This document shows positions 51,267 to 59,802 of a stretch of DNA of 64,000 nucleotides, piece by piece. The translations under genes and the position numbers were made by a program. Position 1 is the stretch's first letter. Each line of letters begins with the position of its first letter. This stretch comes from UBA7446 sp049596455 (GTDB lineage Bacteria; Bacteroidota; Bacteroidia; Flavobacteriales; Flavobacteriaceae). Below the pieces are notes generated by a model, which was not told the DNA's origin, did no database searches, and saw only the letters and a list, made by a program, of their open reading frames with translations. Location: positions 1 to 64,000 of the forward strand of contig JBMYLP010000005.1 of assembly GCA_049596455.1 (NCBI GenBank). The letters are read 5' to 3'.

Positions 51267-52278
51267 CCGAGGTAAATTGCTTTAAAAATCGCACATCGTT
51301 TTCGTAGAACATACGAATATCTTCTATTTGATACAGGAGCATTGCCATGCGTTCTAGTCCCATACCAAACGCAAAGCCCGAAAATTCTTCTGAATCAATG
51401 CCGCAATTCGTAAGCACGTTTGGATCTACCATGCCGCAACCCATAATTTCGAGCCAACCTGTTCCTTTGGTAATACGATAATCTGCTTCGGTTTCTAATC
51501 CCCAATAAATATCAACCTCTGCACTTGGTTCTGTAAACGGAAAATAGGATGGGCGAAGGCGAATTTCAGCCGTGCCAAAAATAGCTTTTGTAAAATATAA
51601 CAGTGTTTGCTTTAGGTCGGCAAAAGATACGTTTTTGTCAATATACAACCCTTCTATTTGATGAAACACACAGTGTGAACGTGCCGAAATGGCTTCATTT
51701 CGAAACACCCGCCCAGGCGACAAAATCCGAATGGGCGGCTGGTTGCTTTCCATATGACGCACTTGAACAGAAGACGTGTGTGTGCGCAGCATCACATCTG
51801 GATTTGTTTGTACAAAAAAGGTGTCTTGCATGTCACGTGCAGGGTGATGCTCGGGCAAATTAAGCGCAGTGAAGTTATGCCAATCGTCCTCAACTTCTGG
51901 TCCAGACGAAAGTCCGTATCCAATACGACTAAATACATCGATTACCTTATCACGAACAATACTGATGGGGTGATGTGCGCCCAACGGAATGGGTTGCCCT
52001 GGGCGGGTAATATCGTCTAGAGCACCTTTGGTTTTTCCTTTTCCGCCAAGGGCTGCTTGAAGTTCGTTGACCTTTGCTTGCGCTTCGGTTTTTAGTTGAT
52101 TTAGCAATTGCCCGTATTCTTTTTTTTGTTCGTTAGGAACGTTTCTAAAATCGGCAAAAAGCTTGGTGATATGTCCTTTTTTACCCAAATAGGCAATGCG
52201 AAACTGTTCCACTTCATCAGCGGAAGTCGCCTCAAAAACCGCTACATCGGCAATATGTGCTTTGATACTATCTATCAT
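51259..52278 (-). CDS. pheS: Phenylalanyl-tRNA synthetase, alpha subunit
   Basis: A 339-residue class II synthetase subunit. The N-terminal coiled coil (about 1-90) is followed by HPISIVRDKVIDVFSRIGY, motif 2 GRVFRNEAISARSHCVFHQIEGL, and motif 3 with FAFGMGLERMAML. The start MIDSIKAHIAD gives the standard length, and a perfect -7 box lies five bases before it; an upstream in-frame start (52347) would cross the promoter. pheT is not adjacent. Confidence 0.97.
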   Translation of the reverse strand: MIDSIKAHIADVAVFEATSADEVEQFRIAYLGKKGHITKLFADFRNVPNEQKKEYGQLLNQLKTEAQAKVNELQAALGGKGKTKGALDDITRPGQPIPLGAHHPISIVRDKVIDVFSRIGYGLSSGPEVEDDWHNFTALNLPEHHPARDMQDTFFVQTNPDVMLRTHTSSVQVRHMESNQPPIRILSPGRVFRNEAISARSHCVFHQIEGLYIDKNVSFADLKQTLLYFTKAIFGTAEIRLRPSYFPFTEPSAEVDIYWGLETEADYRITKGTGWLEIMGCGMVDPNVLTNCGIDSEEFSGFAFGMGLERMAMLLYQIEDIRMFYENDVRFLKQFTSAS

Positions 52279-52283
52279 GGAGG

Positions 52284-52291
52284 CAAAAATA
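52284..52291 (-). promoter_or_regulatory. Promoter -7 element TATTTTTG (pheS), leaderless spacing
   Basis: An exact TAnnTTTG on the minus strand, five bases (CCTCC) before the pheS ATG at 52278. Confidence 0.65.
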
Positions 52292-52334
52292 CACATTCCG
52301 TCCATAGTACCGCCATCGGCATTAAATCTATGCG

Positions 52335-52342
52335 TACATTTG
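52335..52342 (+). promoter_or_regulatory. Promoter -7 element TACATTTG (cvpA), leaderless spacing
   Basis: An exact TAnnTTTG, four bases (TACA) before the ATG at 52347. It stands 43 bp from the pheS element on the other strand. Confidence 0.65.
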
Positions 52343-52346
52343 TACA

Positions 52347-52871
52347 ATGCCGCTCAATTATATCGACCTTGCTGTTGTGTGTTTGCTCTTCTACGGACTT
52401 GTTCGTGGTGCATTTCGTGGGTTTTTTGTAGAAATCGCCTCGTTGTTGGCGTTGGTGCTAGGTGTTTTTGGAGCACTTCACTTTTCGAGTTTTACAGCAG
52501 ATTTATTAGCCAAATACTTGGAGTGGGAATACCTACCGCTTTTGGCGTTTGCACTTACGTTTATTGGTATTATTATTGGCGTGGCATGGATTGGAAAGCT
52601 CCTCACAAAACTTGCAAAAGTGATTTTGCTTGGCTTTCTAAACCGCCTATTGGGCGCCCTTTTTGGGGCGTGCAAGTGGTTGGTTATTTGTGGTGTATTG
52701 ATATGGATTTTGGGTCAAATTAACGTCTTTGTCCCTTTTTTGCCAGAAGAAGTCACCAAAGGTTCCTTGTTCTTTGAGCCACTTCAAAATTTAGGTGCTT
52801 ATTTGTTTGAACAAATCAATACAGAAAAAAATCCCTTAGACGAAATCCCGCCTATTTTGCAACAAAGCTAA
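52347..52871 (+). CDS. CvpA family membrane protein
   Basis: A 174-residue inner membrane protein with four to five helices and the CvpA pattern YIDLAVVCLLFYGLVRGAFRGFFVEIASLLAL. In other bacteria CvpA is linked to colicin V export and to envelope tolerance; here it is probably an envelope protein. Its 3' end overlaps the convergent batE gene by 20 bp. Confidence 0.87.
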   Translation: MPLNYIDLAVVCLLFYGLVRGAFRGFFVEIASLLALVLGVFGALHFSSFTADLLAKYLEWEYLPLLAFALTFIGIIIGVAWIGKLLTKLAKVILLGFLNRLLGALFGACKWLVICGVLIWILGQINVFVPFLPEEVTKGSLFFEPLQNLGAYLFEQINTEKNPLDEIPPILQQS

Positions 52872-53616
52872 TGTGCTGAATACTAGTCTTTGGAATCCAG
52901 CCAATAGCACCATTTGTCAGTTTTACCTTTACCCAATCTTCAACCTGTTCTTGTACAAAAACCTTTGCTCCCTCACGAATAGTAAGCAACACTTCTGATC
53001 TTAGGTTAGGTTCGGCTCTAAAGGATTCTTCTTTTGCAAAAACAATTGCAGGGTGTGTGTTTTGCACGATGCTTTTTTGCTGCAGCGCAACAAACAATGC
53101 AAATACAGCAGTAAATGCAGCGATAATAAAACCAGTAAAAAACAATCGCTTTACGCCACTTTTTATAGCTCTGATATACAAGAAAAAGAAAAGTGCCGCC
53201 AACCAAACGCATAAAATCACTACAAGACTCCAACCGCTAACAGAGGTCAAAAACAGCAAGCGGTCTGTTGTTTTTTTAAGGTCACTTTCGGGCAATGGTG
53301 AAAACCGGTCTAACGTCATGTTTTGGGCAAATGCCAAATTGTTACGCACTTGTGGATTATCAGCGTCCAACAAAAGTGCTTTTTCGTAATTTAAAATACT
53401 AGGCGCAATGGCATTTTGCTTGTAGTAGGCATTGCCTAAATTAAAATACAACTCCGTAGCATGCACGCCCAACGAACTAATGGAATCGTAATATATTATG
53501 GCGCGTTCATAGTCACCTTGATTGTAGGCGTTGTTCCCTTCGCGGAACAAATCTTCGGGCGACTGCCCGACGCACACAACACATGAAAAAAGTACAAAAA
53601 GTGAAATCGTTCTCAT
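52852..53616 (-). CDS. batE: BatE-like TPR and SH3 domain protein
   Basis: A 254-residue envelope protein. A signal peptide (cleavage after VCVGQ) is followed by TPR motifs (about 20-95, LYFNLGNAYYKQNAIAPSIL), two membrane helices (about 125-175), and a C-terminal bacterial SH3 domain ending in GWIPKTSIQHI. It is the last gene of the Bat operon. Bat proteins are tied to aerotolerance in Bacteroides; their mechanism is unknown. Confidence 0.85.
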   Translation of the reverse strand: MRTISLFVLFSCVVCVGQSPEDLFREGNNAYNQGDYERAIIYYDSISSLGVHATELYFNLGNAYYKQNAIAPSILNYEKALLLDADNPQVRNNLAFAQNMTLDRFSPLPESDLKKTTDRLLFLTSVSGWSLVVILCVWLAALFFFLYIRAIKSGVKRLFFTGFIIAAFTAVFALFVALQQKSIVQNTHPAIVFAKEESFRAEPNLRSEVLLTIREGAKVFVQEQVEDWVKVKLTNGAIGWIPKTSIQHISFVAK

Positions 53617-53618
53617 GA

Positions 53619-55370
53619 TTAAAATTGTTTGTCCATTTGGGTTATCGCTTCCACAGCGGTGGCATAGTCTTGCTCCATACTACTTCTTGAACTCGGCGTG
53701 TATCGGGCAAATTCACAATTGGTTAGTACCCGAATAAATAGCGCAACGGTTTGGGTGTCGACGCCTTTTTCGGTGAGTAAATTTTCCATTTTTTCCTTAC
53801 TAAAATCAGCGGTTTGAATATGCAAGCGGGCTTTCACATAATTGTGAAGAGCAGCCTCTAATGCCACATAAAAATCTGTAGCATCTGACATATTGCGTTT
53901 TGCTTTGCCTAAGTATTTTTTTACCAATTTGGCTTTATGACGTTGCGCCACTAGGGCAGCATCAGGAGTACGTTTGCGCAGTGCTAAGTATATTACCAAC
54001 AGCAAAACAGGCAATAGCAACAACACATAAAATAACGTACTTCCTAGAAAAGGGGGTTGTACTATGGATTTAAAGCTTGCGCGTTGTGCTATGAATTGAA
54101 ACGCATTGGAAATGGCAGGGACTTCAACTGCCGTAGCTGTGGAAGTGTTTGACGCTACTGTGCCGACAGATTTTGGTCCTTCAATTACGTCAATAACAAC
54201 CTCTTCAGAAGTTAGCGTTTTATAGGATTTGCTGCTTGGGTCAAAGTACGAAAACCGCACGGGCGGAATGGGATATTTTCCTTGAAACTGCGGCACTAAG
54301 GTATAGGTGTCTTGAATGTTTCCGCGCATCCCACTCAAGGTGGTGTTCACTTGCTCGTTGTGCTCTGGGTCGTAACGTTCAAGGGCACTTGGCGTAACCA
54401 ATTCGGGAAGTGAAAACAGCTTCAAGTTTCCTTTTCCTGTCACTTGCACCGTGGCTTGCAACGACTCCGAAGCATTAAGCGCATTTTTAGAGGTTTTTAC
54501 CTCTAATTCAAATGTTCCTACGGCTCCGTTAAACGTGTTTGGTTTCCCCTCTTCAGGAAACGGCAGGACGTTTAGGGTTCGTTTTCCTGCGGTGATAGTG
54601 CGTGACACTTGGGTGTAAATTTCATTCCCAAAAAAGTCGCGGCGATTGGTGGGAACGTCTAACTGCACATCTAGCGTAAGCGGAGCAATGGGGAGTTTGC
54701 CTGCACGCTGGGGATACAAAACGGTTTGTTGCCACGCCACAAAATTGTATAATTTGCCCTTGTACATTTCTCTATCAATAGTCCGCCTTGATGGAATATC
54801 TTGCGACCAAAAGTCTTTGTATTCGGGCATATCAATTGGACTAACATCAGAAGGTCGTACTTTTCCGCCAAAATAGAGCTTGTACACCACCGTCACAGGC
54901 TCGTTGATATACACCTTGTTCTTTGACAATTCCGCTACTAAATGTACATTCTGTGAGGCGATGTAGTTTGGGTCATTAGGGTTTTTAGGCAGTTCCACGG
55001 CATCTTTTACCACTACTTTTACGGGGCTAGTCTTATAGACATTCCCGTCAATTTCTATAGACGCTTGACCAATATTTGTGGTGCCCTTTTTTAGGGGTGT
55101 CAAAAAATAGGTGTAGCTTTTGGAGAACGATCGCTTGCCGTTTACAAACATGTTGCTCACCGACTGATTCGGTCCTGCAACAACACGAAAGCCATCGAAA
55201 GAGGGCGGTTGAAAATTGTCACCATCCGTATTCATGGTAAACTCCACACGAAGACGCTCGTTGATACCAAGTTCGTTTTTGCTAACAGTGGCTTCAAACG
55301 TAACCTGCCCAAAAAGCCTTGACGTAACCGCCAAGACAAGCAACAAACACCAAATTCCTTTTTTGTTCAT
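53619..55370 (-). CDS. batD: BatD-like protein
   Basis: A 583-residue membrane-anchored protein. A signal peptide (cleavage after LFGQ) is followed by immunoglobulin-like beta domains typical of BatD (VTFEATVSKNELGINERLRV, KSGVVPQF-like strands, up to about residue 410). One membrane helix (about 440-460) is followed by a cytoplasmic basic segment. The ATG overlaps the batC stop as TAATG. It is the sixth or seventh gene of the operon. Confidence 0.88.
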   Translation of the reverse strand: MNKKGIWCLLLVLAVTSRLFGQVTFEATVSKNELGINERLRVEFTMNTDGDNFQPPSFDGFRVVAGPNQSVSNMFVNGKRSFSKSYTYFLTPLKKGTTNIGQASIEIDGNVYKTSPVKVVVKDAVELPKNPNDPNYIASQNVHLVAELSKNKVYINEPVTVVYKLYFGGKVRPSDVSPIDMPEYKDFWSQDIPSRRTIDREMYKGKLYNFVAWQQTVLYPQRAGKLPIAPLTLDVQLDVPTNRRDFFGNEIYTQVSRTITAGKRTLNVLPFPEEGKPNTFNGAVGTFELEVKTSKNALNASESLQATVQVTGKGNLKLFSLPELVTPSALERYDPEHNEQVNTTLSGMRGNIQDTYTLVPQFQGKYPIPPVRFSYFDPSSKSYKTLTSEEVVIDVIEGPKSVGTVASNTSTATAVEVPAISNAFQFIAQRASFKSIVQPPFLGSTLFYVLLLLPVLLLVIYLALRKRTPDAALVAQRHKAKLVKKYLGKAKRNMSDATDFYVALEAALHNYVKARLHIQTADFSKEKMENLLTEKGVDTQTVALFIRVLTNCEFARYTPSSRSSMEQDYATAVEAITQMDKQF

Positions 55371-56197
55371 TACCAATCTTTTTTATTTTTTGTGCCAACC
55401 GCTTTTGCTTTTTTGGCATTCACTTTGTCTTGTACTTTTTTCTCCTCATTGTTCATGGCTTCCAGCAAATTCTGAACCTGTTGTGGCGATAATTGCGCAG
55501 GTCGTGCTTGTGGCTGCTGTTGCTCTTTCTCATTGTCGCCTTGCTGGTCTTTAGAGTCATTTTTGTCCGATTCTTTTTCGTCCTTTTCGTTGTCGCCCTC
55601 TTCGCCAGACTGATCTTTGTTGTCTTCCTGGTTTTCGCCTTCTTGTTCTTTATCCTTATCGCCCTCTTTATCTTGATTTTGATCGTTTTGCTGATCTTGA
55701 TTATCCTTTTGGTCTTGATTGTCTTTTTGGTCGTCGTTTTGGTCTTGATTTTGATTGTCGTCCTCCAGCATTTTTTTGGCTAACGCATAATTATAGCGCG
55801 TTTCATCATCGTTGGGATTGTTTCGCAGCGCATTTTTATAGGCTTCTACAGCACCTTTATAATCTTTTACTTGCATCAAGGCATTGCCGATATTGTGGAA
55901 GGTACGGTGTTTGTTTGGGCGTTCTTTGGTGGTTTTTGCCACATCAGCATAGGCACGCAGCGCCTCGTCAACATAATTGTCTTGCTGCAGGGTAGCACCC
56001 ATATTATAACGTGCTATATCGGTTTTTGTGCCTGTTGCCACAGCACGACGGTAATTTTTTTCTGCCTCAACGCCATTCAACGCATCAAAGGCTTCGTTAC
56101 CATCAAAAATAAAATTCTCTGCTTGCTGTATACGCGTTTCATCTTGCGCAGCAACCATTAGCGGAAGCCAAAAAACAATACAAAGCACCTTACGCAT
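55370..56197 (-). CDS. batC: BatC-like TPR protein with long acidic low-complexity tail
   Basis: A 275-residue exported protein. TPR motifs lie at about 30-140 (GNALMQVKDYKGAVEAYKNAL). From about residue 146 to 230 the chain is almost only D, E, K, Q and N in short repeats such as DQKDNQDQ, then a Gln/Pro-rich stretch and a basic end KAKAVGTKNKKDW. ATG at 56197 gives an 8-bp overlap with batB (ATGCGTAA); the ATG one codon earlier is also possible. Repeat number probably varies between strains. Confidence 0.87.
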   Translation of the reverse strand: MRKVLCIVFWLPLMVAAQDETRIQQAENFIFDGNEAFDALNGVEAEKNYRRAVATGTKTDIARYNMGATLQQDNYVDEALRAYADVAKTTKERPNKHRTFHNIGNALMQVKDYKGAVEAYKNALRNNPNDDETRYNYALAKKMLEDDNQNQDQNDDQKDNQDQKDNQDQQNDQNQDKEGDKDKEQEGENQEDNKDQSGEEGDNEKDEKESDKNDSKDQQGDNEKEQQQPQARPAQLSPQQVQNLLEAMNNEEKKVQDKVNAKKAKAVGTKNKKDW

Positions 56198-57221
56198 CAT
56201 GAAATAGATTTAGTTTTTTTAGCCATTGGGTTTTTCGGTAAAATAAAAATCCGTCCAGCACTATCAAAAATAAGCCAATTCCCAAAAAACATTGAAATTG
56301 ATCCTTGAATTTAACAAATTGTTTGGCTTCAAATTCTTGTTTGTCCATTTCTTTTAAGCGGTCAATAATAGCCGTTACTACGGCATCGGTATTGCTGCCG
56401 TCTAAAAATAGTCCGTCGGTTTCTTCGGCTATGGATTTCATCTGATTAAAGTCGCTTTTGGTAATTACTACTTCGCCATCAGCATCTTTTTTGTAGGATA
56501 CTGCATTCCCTTGTTTTACAGGTATAACAGAACCTTTTTCTGTGCCAACAACTACCGTAAAAAAGGTAATCCCTTGCGCAGCAGCTTGCTTGGCAGCAAC
56601 CAACGCATCTTCGCCATGATCTTCCCCATCAGAGATGATACAAACCACTCGGTTGGTTTGGTTTTCGTCGTCAAAATAGGTTTCTGCCAATCGTGTAGCT
56701 GCCGAAATGGCTGTTCCTTGCGAGGAAATCATGTTGGTGTCTAAGGACGTCAAAAACATACGTGCAGCAGCGTAGTCTGTAGTGATGGGCAAATGCGGAA
56801 TCGCCGACGAGGCATAGGCAATAATCCCCACACGATCGCTAACCAATTGGTTGATAAGTTCGCTTGCCAATCGTTTGGCTTTTTCCAATCGATTTGGCGC
56901 AATATCTTCTGCCAGCATACTTTTAGACACATCTATCGCAAACACCAAATCCACCCCCTCGCGCTTTACGGTTTCTAACTCTGTGCCAATTTGCGGATTG
57001 ACCAATCCCAAACAAATAAATGCCAATCCCAGCCACAACAATACTTGCTTTGCCCAGCCTTTAAAAAATGAGCGTTCGGGCGCAATATGCGCCAGCATCT
57101 CAGATGAAGCAAACGACTGCTGAACGCGTTTTTTCCATAGGGTAAATAGGGCGTATCCAAGTGCTAAAACAGGGATTAGCAACAGCATATAAAAATATGT
57201 CGTTTGTTCGTACTGTATCAT
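56190..57221 (-). CDS. batB: BatB-like von Willebrand factor A domain protein
   Basis: A 343-residue inner membrane protein with helices near residues 10-30, 55-75 and 315-335 and a VWA domain between. The MIDAS motif is FAIDVSKSMLAEDI, with Thr and Asp at GTAISAATRL and IISDGEDHGEDA. VWA proteins bind metal and often work with MoxR ATPases. It overlaps batA by 4 bp. Confidence 0.9.
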   Translation of the reverse strand: MIQYEQTTYFYMLLLIPVLALGYALFTLWKKRVQQSFASSEMLAHIAPERSFFKGWAKQVLLWLGLAFICLGLVNPQIGTELETVKREGVDLVFAIDVSKSMLAEDIAPNRLEKAKRLASELINQLVSDRVGIIAYASSAIPHLPITTDYAAARMFLTSLDTNMISSQGTAISAATRLAETYFDDENQTNRVVCIISDGEDHGEDALVAAKQAAAQGITFFTVVVGTEKGSVIPVKQGNAVSYKKDADGEVVITKSDFNQMKSIAEETDGLFLDGSNTDAVVTAIIDRLKEMDKQEFEAKQFVKFKDQFQCFLGIGLFLIVLDGFLFYRKTQWLKKLNLFHDA

Positions 57222-58219
57222 GCCATTGCCGATTTAAATAGGGTGTGACGTAATATCCATTCCAGCAAGAGCGCAGCAATTGCCCATAAAACAAACCAAC
57301 GAAACTGTTCGTGGTATTTGGTATAGCGAATTTCCTCCACTTCTGTGCGCTCCAGCTTGTCAATTTCTTTGTAGATGGCTTCTAATTTTTTGTTGTCAGT
57401 AGCTCGATAGTAACTCCCACCCGTTTCAGTTGCAATCGACTTTAATAATTCTTCGTCAATTTCGACTTTGGTAAGCTGATACACAAAAGAGCCGTCTGGT
57501 CTAAGGGCAACTGGCGCAGCTGCGCTGCCGTTGCTTCCCAACCCAATGGTGTACGTTTTTATTCCAAACGAACTTGCCAACCCTGCGGCAGTTTTTGGGT
57601 CCACAAAACCTGTGTTGTTTACACCGTCTGTCAATAAAATAATGACTTTGCTTTTGGCTTTGCTGTCACGCAATCGGTTTACTGCCGTGGCAAGCCCCAT
57701 GCCAATAGCCGTGCCATCATTAATCACGCCGTCATATCTTACTTTACCAAGCACATCTACCACAAGTGCTTTGTCAGAAGTAATGGGCGTTTTGGTATAA
57801 CTTTCACCTGCATACACCACCAATCCAATACGGTCTGAAGTGCGTTTGGCAATAAAATCTGCAGCCACTTTTTTTAGTGCCGACAAGCGGTTGGGTTTTA
57901 AATCTCTTGCTAGCATACTCGACGAAACATCGATTGCCATCACAATATCAATCCCCTTGTTGGTTTTGGTTTGGGTGCTTACATCTTGCGTTTGTGGCCG
58001 TGCCAGTGCTACTACAATAAGCGCAATTGCCAACATGCGTAAGGCTACCAAAATAGGTTGCCATTTGGGCAATCTTCCTGATTTGGTAAACGCTTTCACG
58101 TTTGGACTTAGCACATGCGCCACTTGTTTTTTTCGTGATAAAATATGCCACGCCACAAGCAGTGGGATGCCCAATAGTCCCCAGAAAAATTCAGGATTGG
58201 CAAATGTATATTCCGTCAT
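57218..58219 (-). CDS. batA: BatA-like von Willebrand factor A domain protein
   Basis: A 333-residue inner membrane protein with helices near 8-25, 58-78 and 310-330 around a VWA domain. MIDAS is VMAIDVSSSMLARDL, and further residues are GTAIGMGLATAVNRL and ILLTDGVNN. It is paired with batB, and both are close in sequence layout. An ATGA overlap joins it to the gene upstream (58216-59802). Confidence 0.9.
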   Translation of the reverse strand: MTEYTFANPEFFWGLLGIPLLVAWHILSRKKQVAHVLSPNVKAFTKSGRLPKWQPILVALRMLAIALIVVALARPQTQDVSTQTKTNKGIDIVMAIDVSSSMLARDLKPNRLSALKKVAADFIAKRTSDRIGLVVYAGESYTKTPITSDKALVVDVLGKVRYDGVINDGTAIGMGLATAVNRLRDSKAKSKVIILLTDGVNNTGFVDPKTAAGLASSFGIKTYTIGLGSNGSAAAPVALRPDGSFVYQLTKVEIDEELLKSIATETGGSYYRATDNKKLEAIYKEIDKLERTEVEEIRYTKYHEQFRWFVLWAIAALLLEWILRHTLFKSAMA

Positions 58220-59802
58220 GGGGTTTCGGTTTTAAATTGAACACTGCCTAAAATGCGCTCAATGAGTTCTTTGGCGTAGCGGTCGTCACGGTCGTAAACC
58301 AATTGGAGTTGTTGAAAGCCTTTGTTCTCTGTGAAGTGATATACTTCGTATGTTTTTCGTTGCGACTTGCCGTTTTCTTTCGTCCAATCAAACGACCCCG
58401 AAGCAACAATGCCCTCTATCCCTGAAGTGGTGGTATAATCGTTTTGTTTTTGGAAGATATTTGTTGCGCCCATGCTGTCAAAGTACTCAATCACTTTGTC
58501 CACTTTTTGCTGTAAATCAATGGTTTGTTCTTCTTTGGATTTGGTATGCTCCATGTAAAGGACAATCAAAAACGCCTCATCCAAACTGCCCAATACAAAC
58601 TGTTGATGCAATCGGTTTGGTAAGGCCTTACGTCCCAAAACATCTGGCGTTTCGAGCTGCATTTCGGAAATGCCATAGCTACTTGTAATCCAATCTTGTT
58701 CTAGCCAAGCCAAAGTTGGATGTCCAAAAACACGGTCTTTTGCTTGCATTGCGCCGTAATTTATAATCATAACAGTAGCAGCAACCACTAACGCCCCCAG
58801 CATAGAAAGTCCTGCTATTTGCAGGCGTTTTCGCTGTTGTTGCTTACGACGCATTCGTGCATAGGCTTCATTTTTGAGACGCTCCTCCTCTGTTGGTTCA
58901 GGAAGTGCTGCTTGGGTTTCTTTGACTACTGCTTCAATTTTGGTTCTGTCAACACGTGCCAACCGTTCTTCGGGCATCGCTCGGGCAAACTTTACCAAAT
59001 CGGCAGTGCGTAATACTTCTTTTAGGTGGTCTATGGTTTCTGATGTTAAATCCAAATTTCCGGTGTCACGAAGCAATTCCAGTTTTGCCAACAGTTCATC
59101 CGATGTGCTTTCTAGGGCATCGATATGCGCTTCATCTTCCAAATAATTTCTTACAATATCCGTCATATCAGAGTAGTAGCTTTTGTACTCTTCTTGTTTG
59201 TCTAACTGCTTGTTTTCAAGGGCTTGCAAGGCTTGTATAGCACGCTCAAATGGAGGTAGTTTCTGGCGGCTTAAGCGAATACGTTGTTGTGTTTTGGATA
59301 TCAAAAAATACGCCAACGCAAGAAGTAGGCAAATCAAAAAGGCATATACGTAGGGCTTCCACCACCCTGTGGTGTTTTTTGCCATCGGCAAAATGGTCTT
59401 GATGGGGAAAAGGGGTTGCTGTAAGGTATCCACCGCAACATCATTTACCCGAATTTGAAGCGAATCTGTGGTAAACAAATTGCCATCAACAACAACCTTT
59501 TGAGCCGGCAACGTAACCTGTCCGGTGTCAAAATGAATAACCGCATAGGTTTTGGTAAAGGTTTGGATTTTATTCGAAACCAATGTGTCAACCGCTGTGG
59601 TGTCTATCACCTCAAAAGGCATAAAGGTTTGCAGTGGTGGAAACTGTATTTGTGGATTTTTATCTGTTGTAACCGAAATTTGTACATTGATTTGCTCGGC
59701 GAGTTTTACGTTTAGGGTATCGGCACTAAGCGATACCTGTGTTTGTGCCACTGCCCAAGTAGCGCCAAAAATCAAAACCAAAATGCGTAACACTCTATCC
59801 AC
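58216..59802 (-). CDS. BatD-like two-helix protein of the Bat operon
   Basis: A 528-residue protein with a signal peptide (cleavage after AVAQ), an Ig-like domain (about 20-125, with LSADTLNVKLAEQINVQI), a membrane helix (about 150-168), a cytoplasmic helical part (about 170-315), a second membrane helix (about 330-350) and a C-terminal domain of mixed sheet/helix. Similar unnamed genes lie between the DUF58 and batA genes in many flavobacteria. The start is GTG, in an 8-bp overlap with the DUF58 gene (GTGGATAG). Function unknown. Confidence 0.75.
   Translation of the reverse strand: MDRVLRILVLIFGATWAVAQTQVSLSADTLNVKLAEQINVQISVTTDKNPQIQFPPLQTFMPFEVIDTTAVDTLVSNKIQTFTKTYAVIHFDTGQVTLPAQKVVVDGNLFTTDSLQIRVNDVAVDTLQQPLFPIKTILPMAKNTTGWWKPYVYAFLICLLLALAYFLISKTQQRIRLSRQKLPPFERAIQALQALENKQLDKQEEYKSYYSDMTDIVRNYLEDEAHIDALESTSDELLAKLELLRDTGNLDLTSETIDHLKEVLRTADLVKFARAMPEERLARVDRTKIEAVVKETQAALPEPTEEERLKNEAYARMRRKQQQRKRLQIAGLSMLGALVVAATVMIINYGAMQAKDRVFGHPTLAWLEQDWITSSYGISEMQLETPDVLGRKALPNRLHQQFVLGSLDEAFLIVLYMEHTKSKEEQTIDLQQKVDKVIEYFDSMGATNIFQKQNDYTTTSGIEGIVASGSFDWTKENGKSQRKTYEVYHFTENKGFQQLQLVYDRDDRYAKELIERILGSVQFKTETP

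Noticed and set aside
55493..55783. Long hydrophobic plus-strand reading frame opposite batC
   Set aside because: It is the antisense of the D/E/K/Q repeat region. The reverse complement of such codons gives Leu/Ile/Phe/Val-rich frames without any gene signal.
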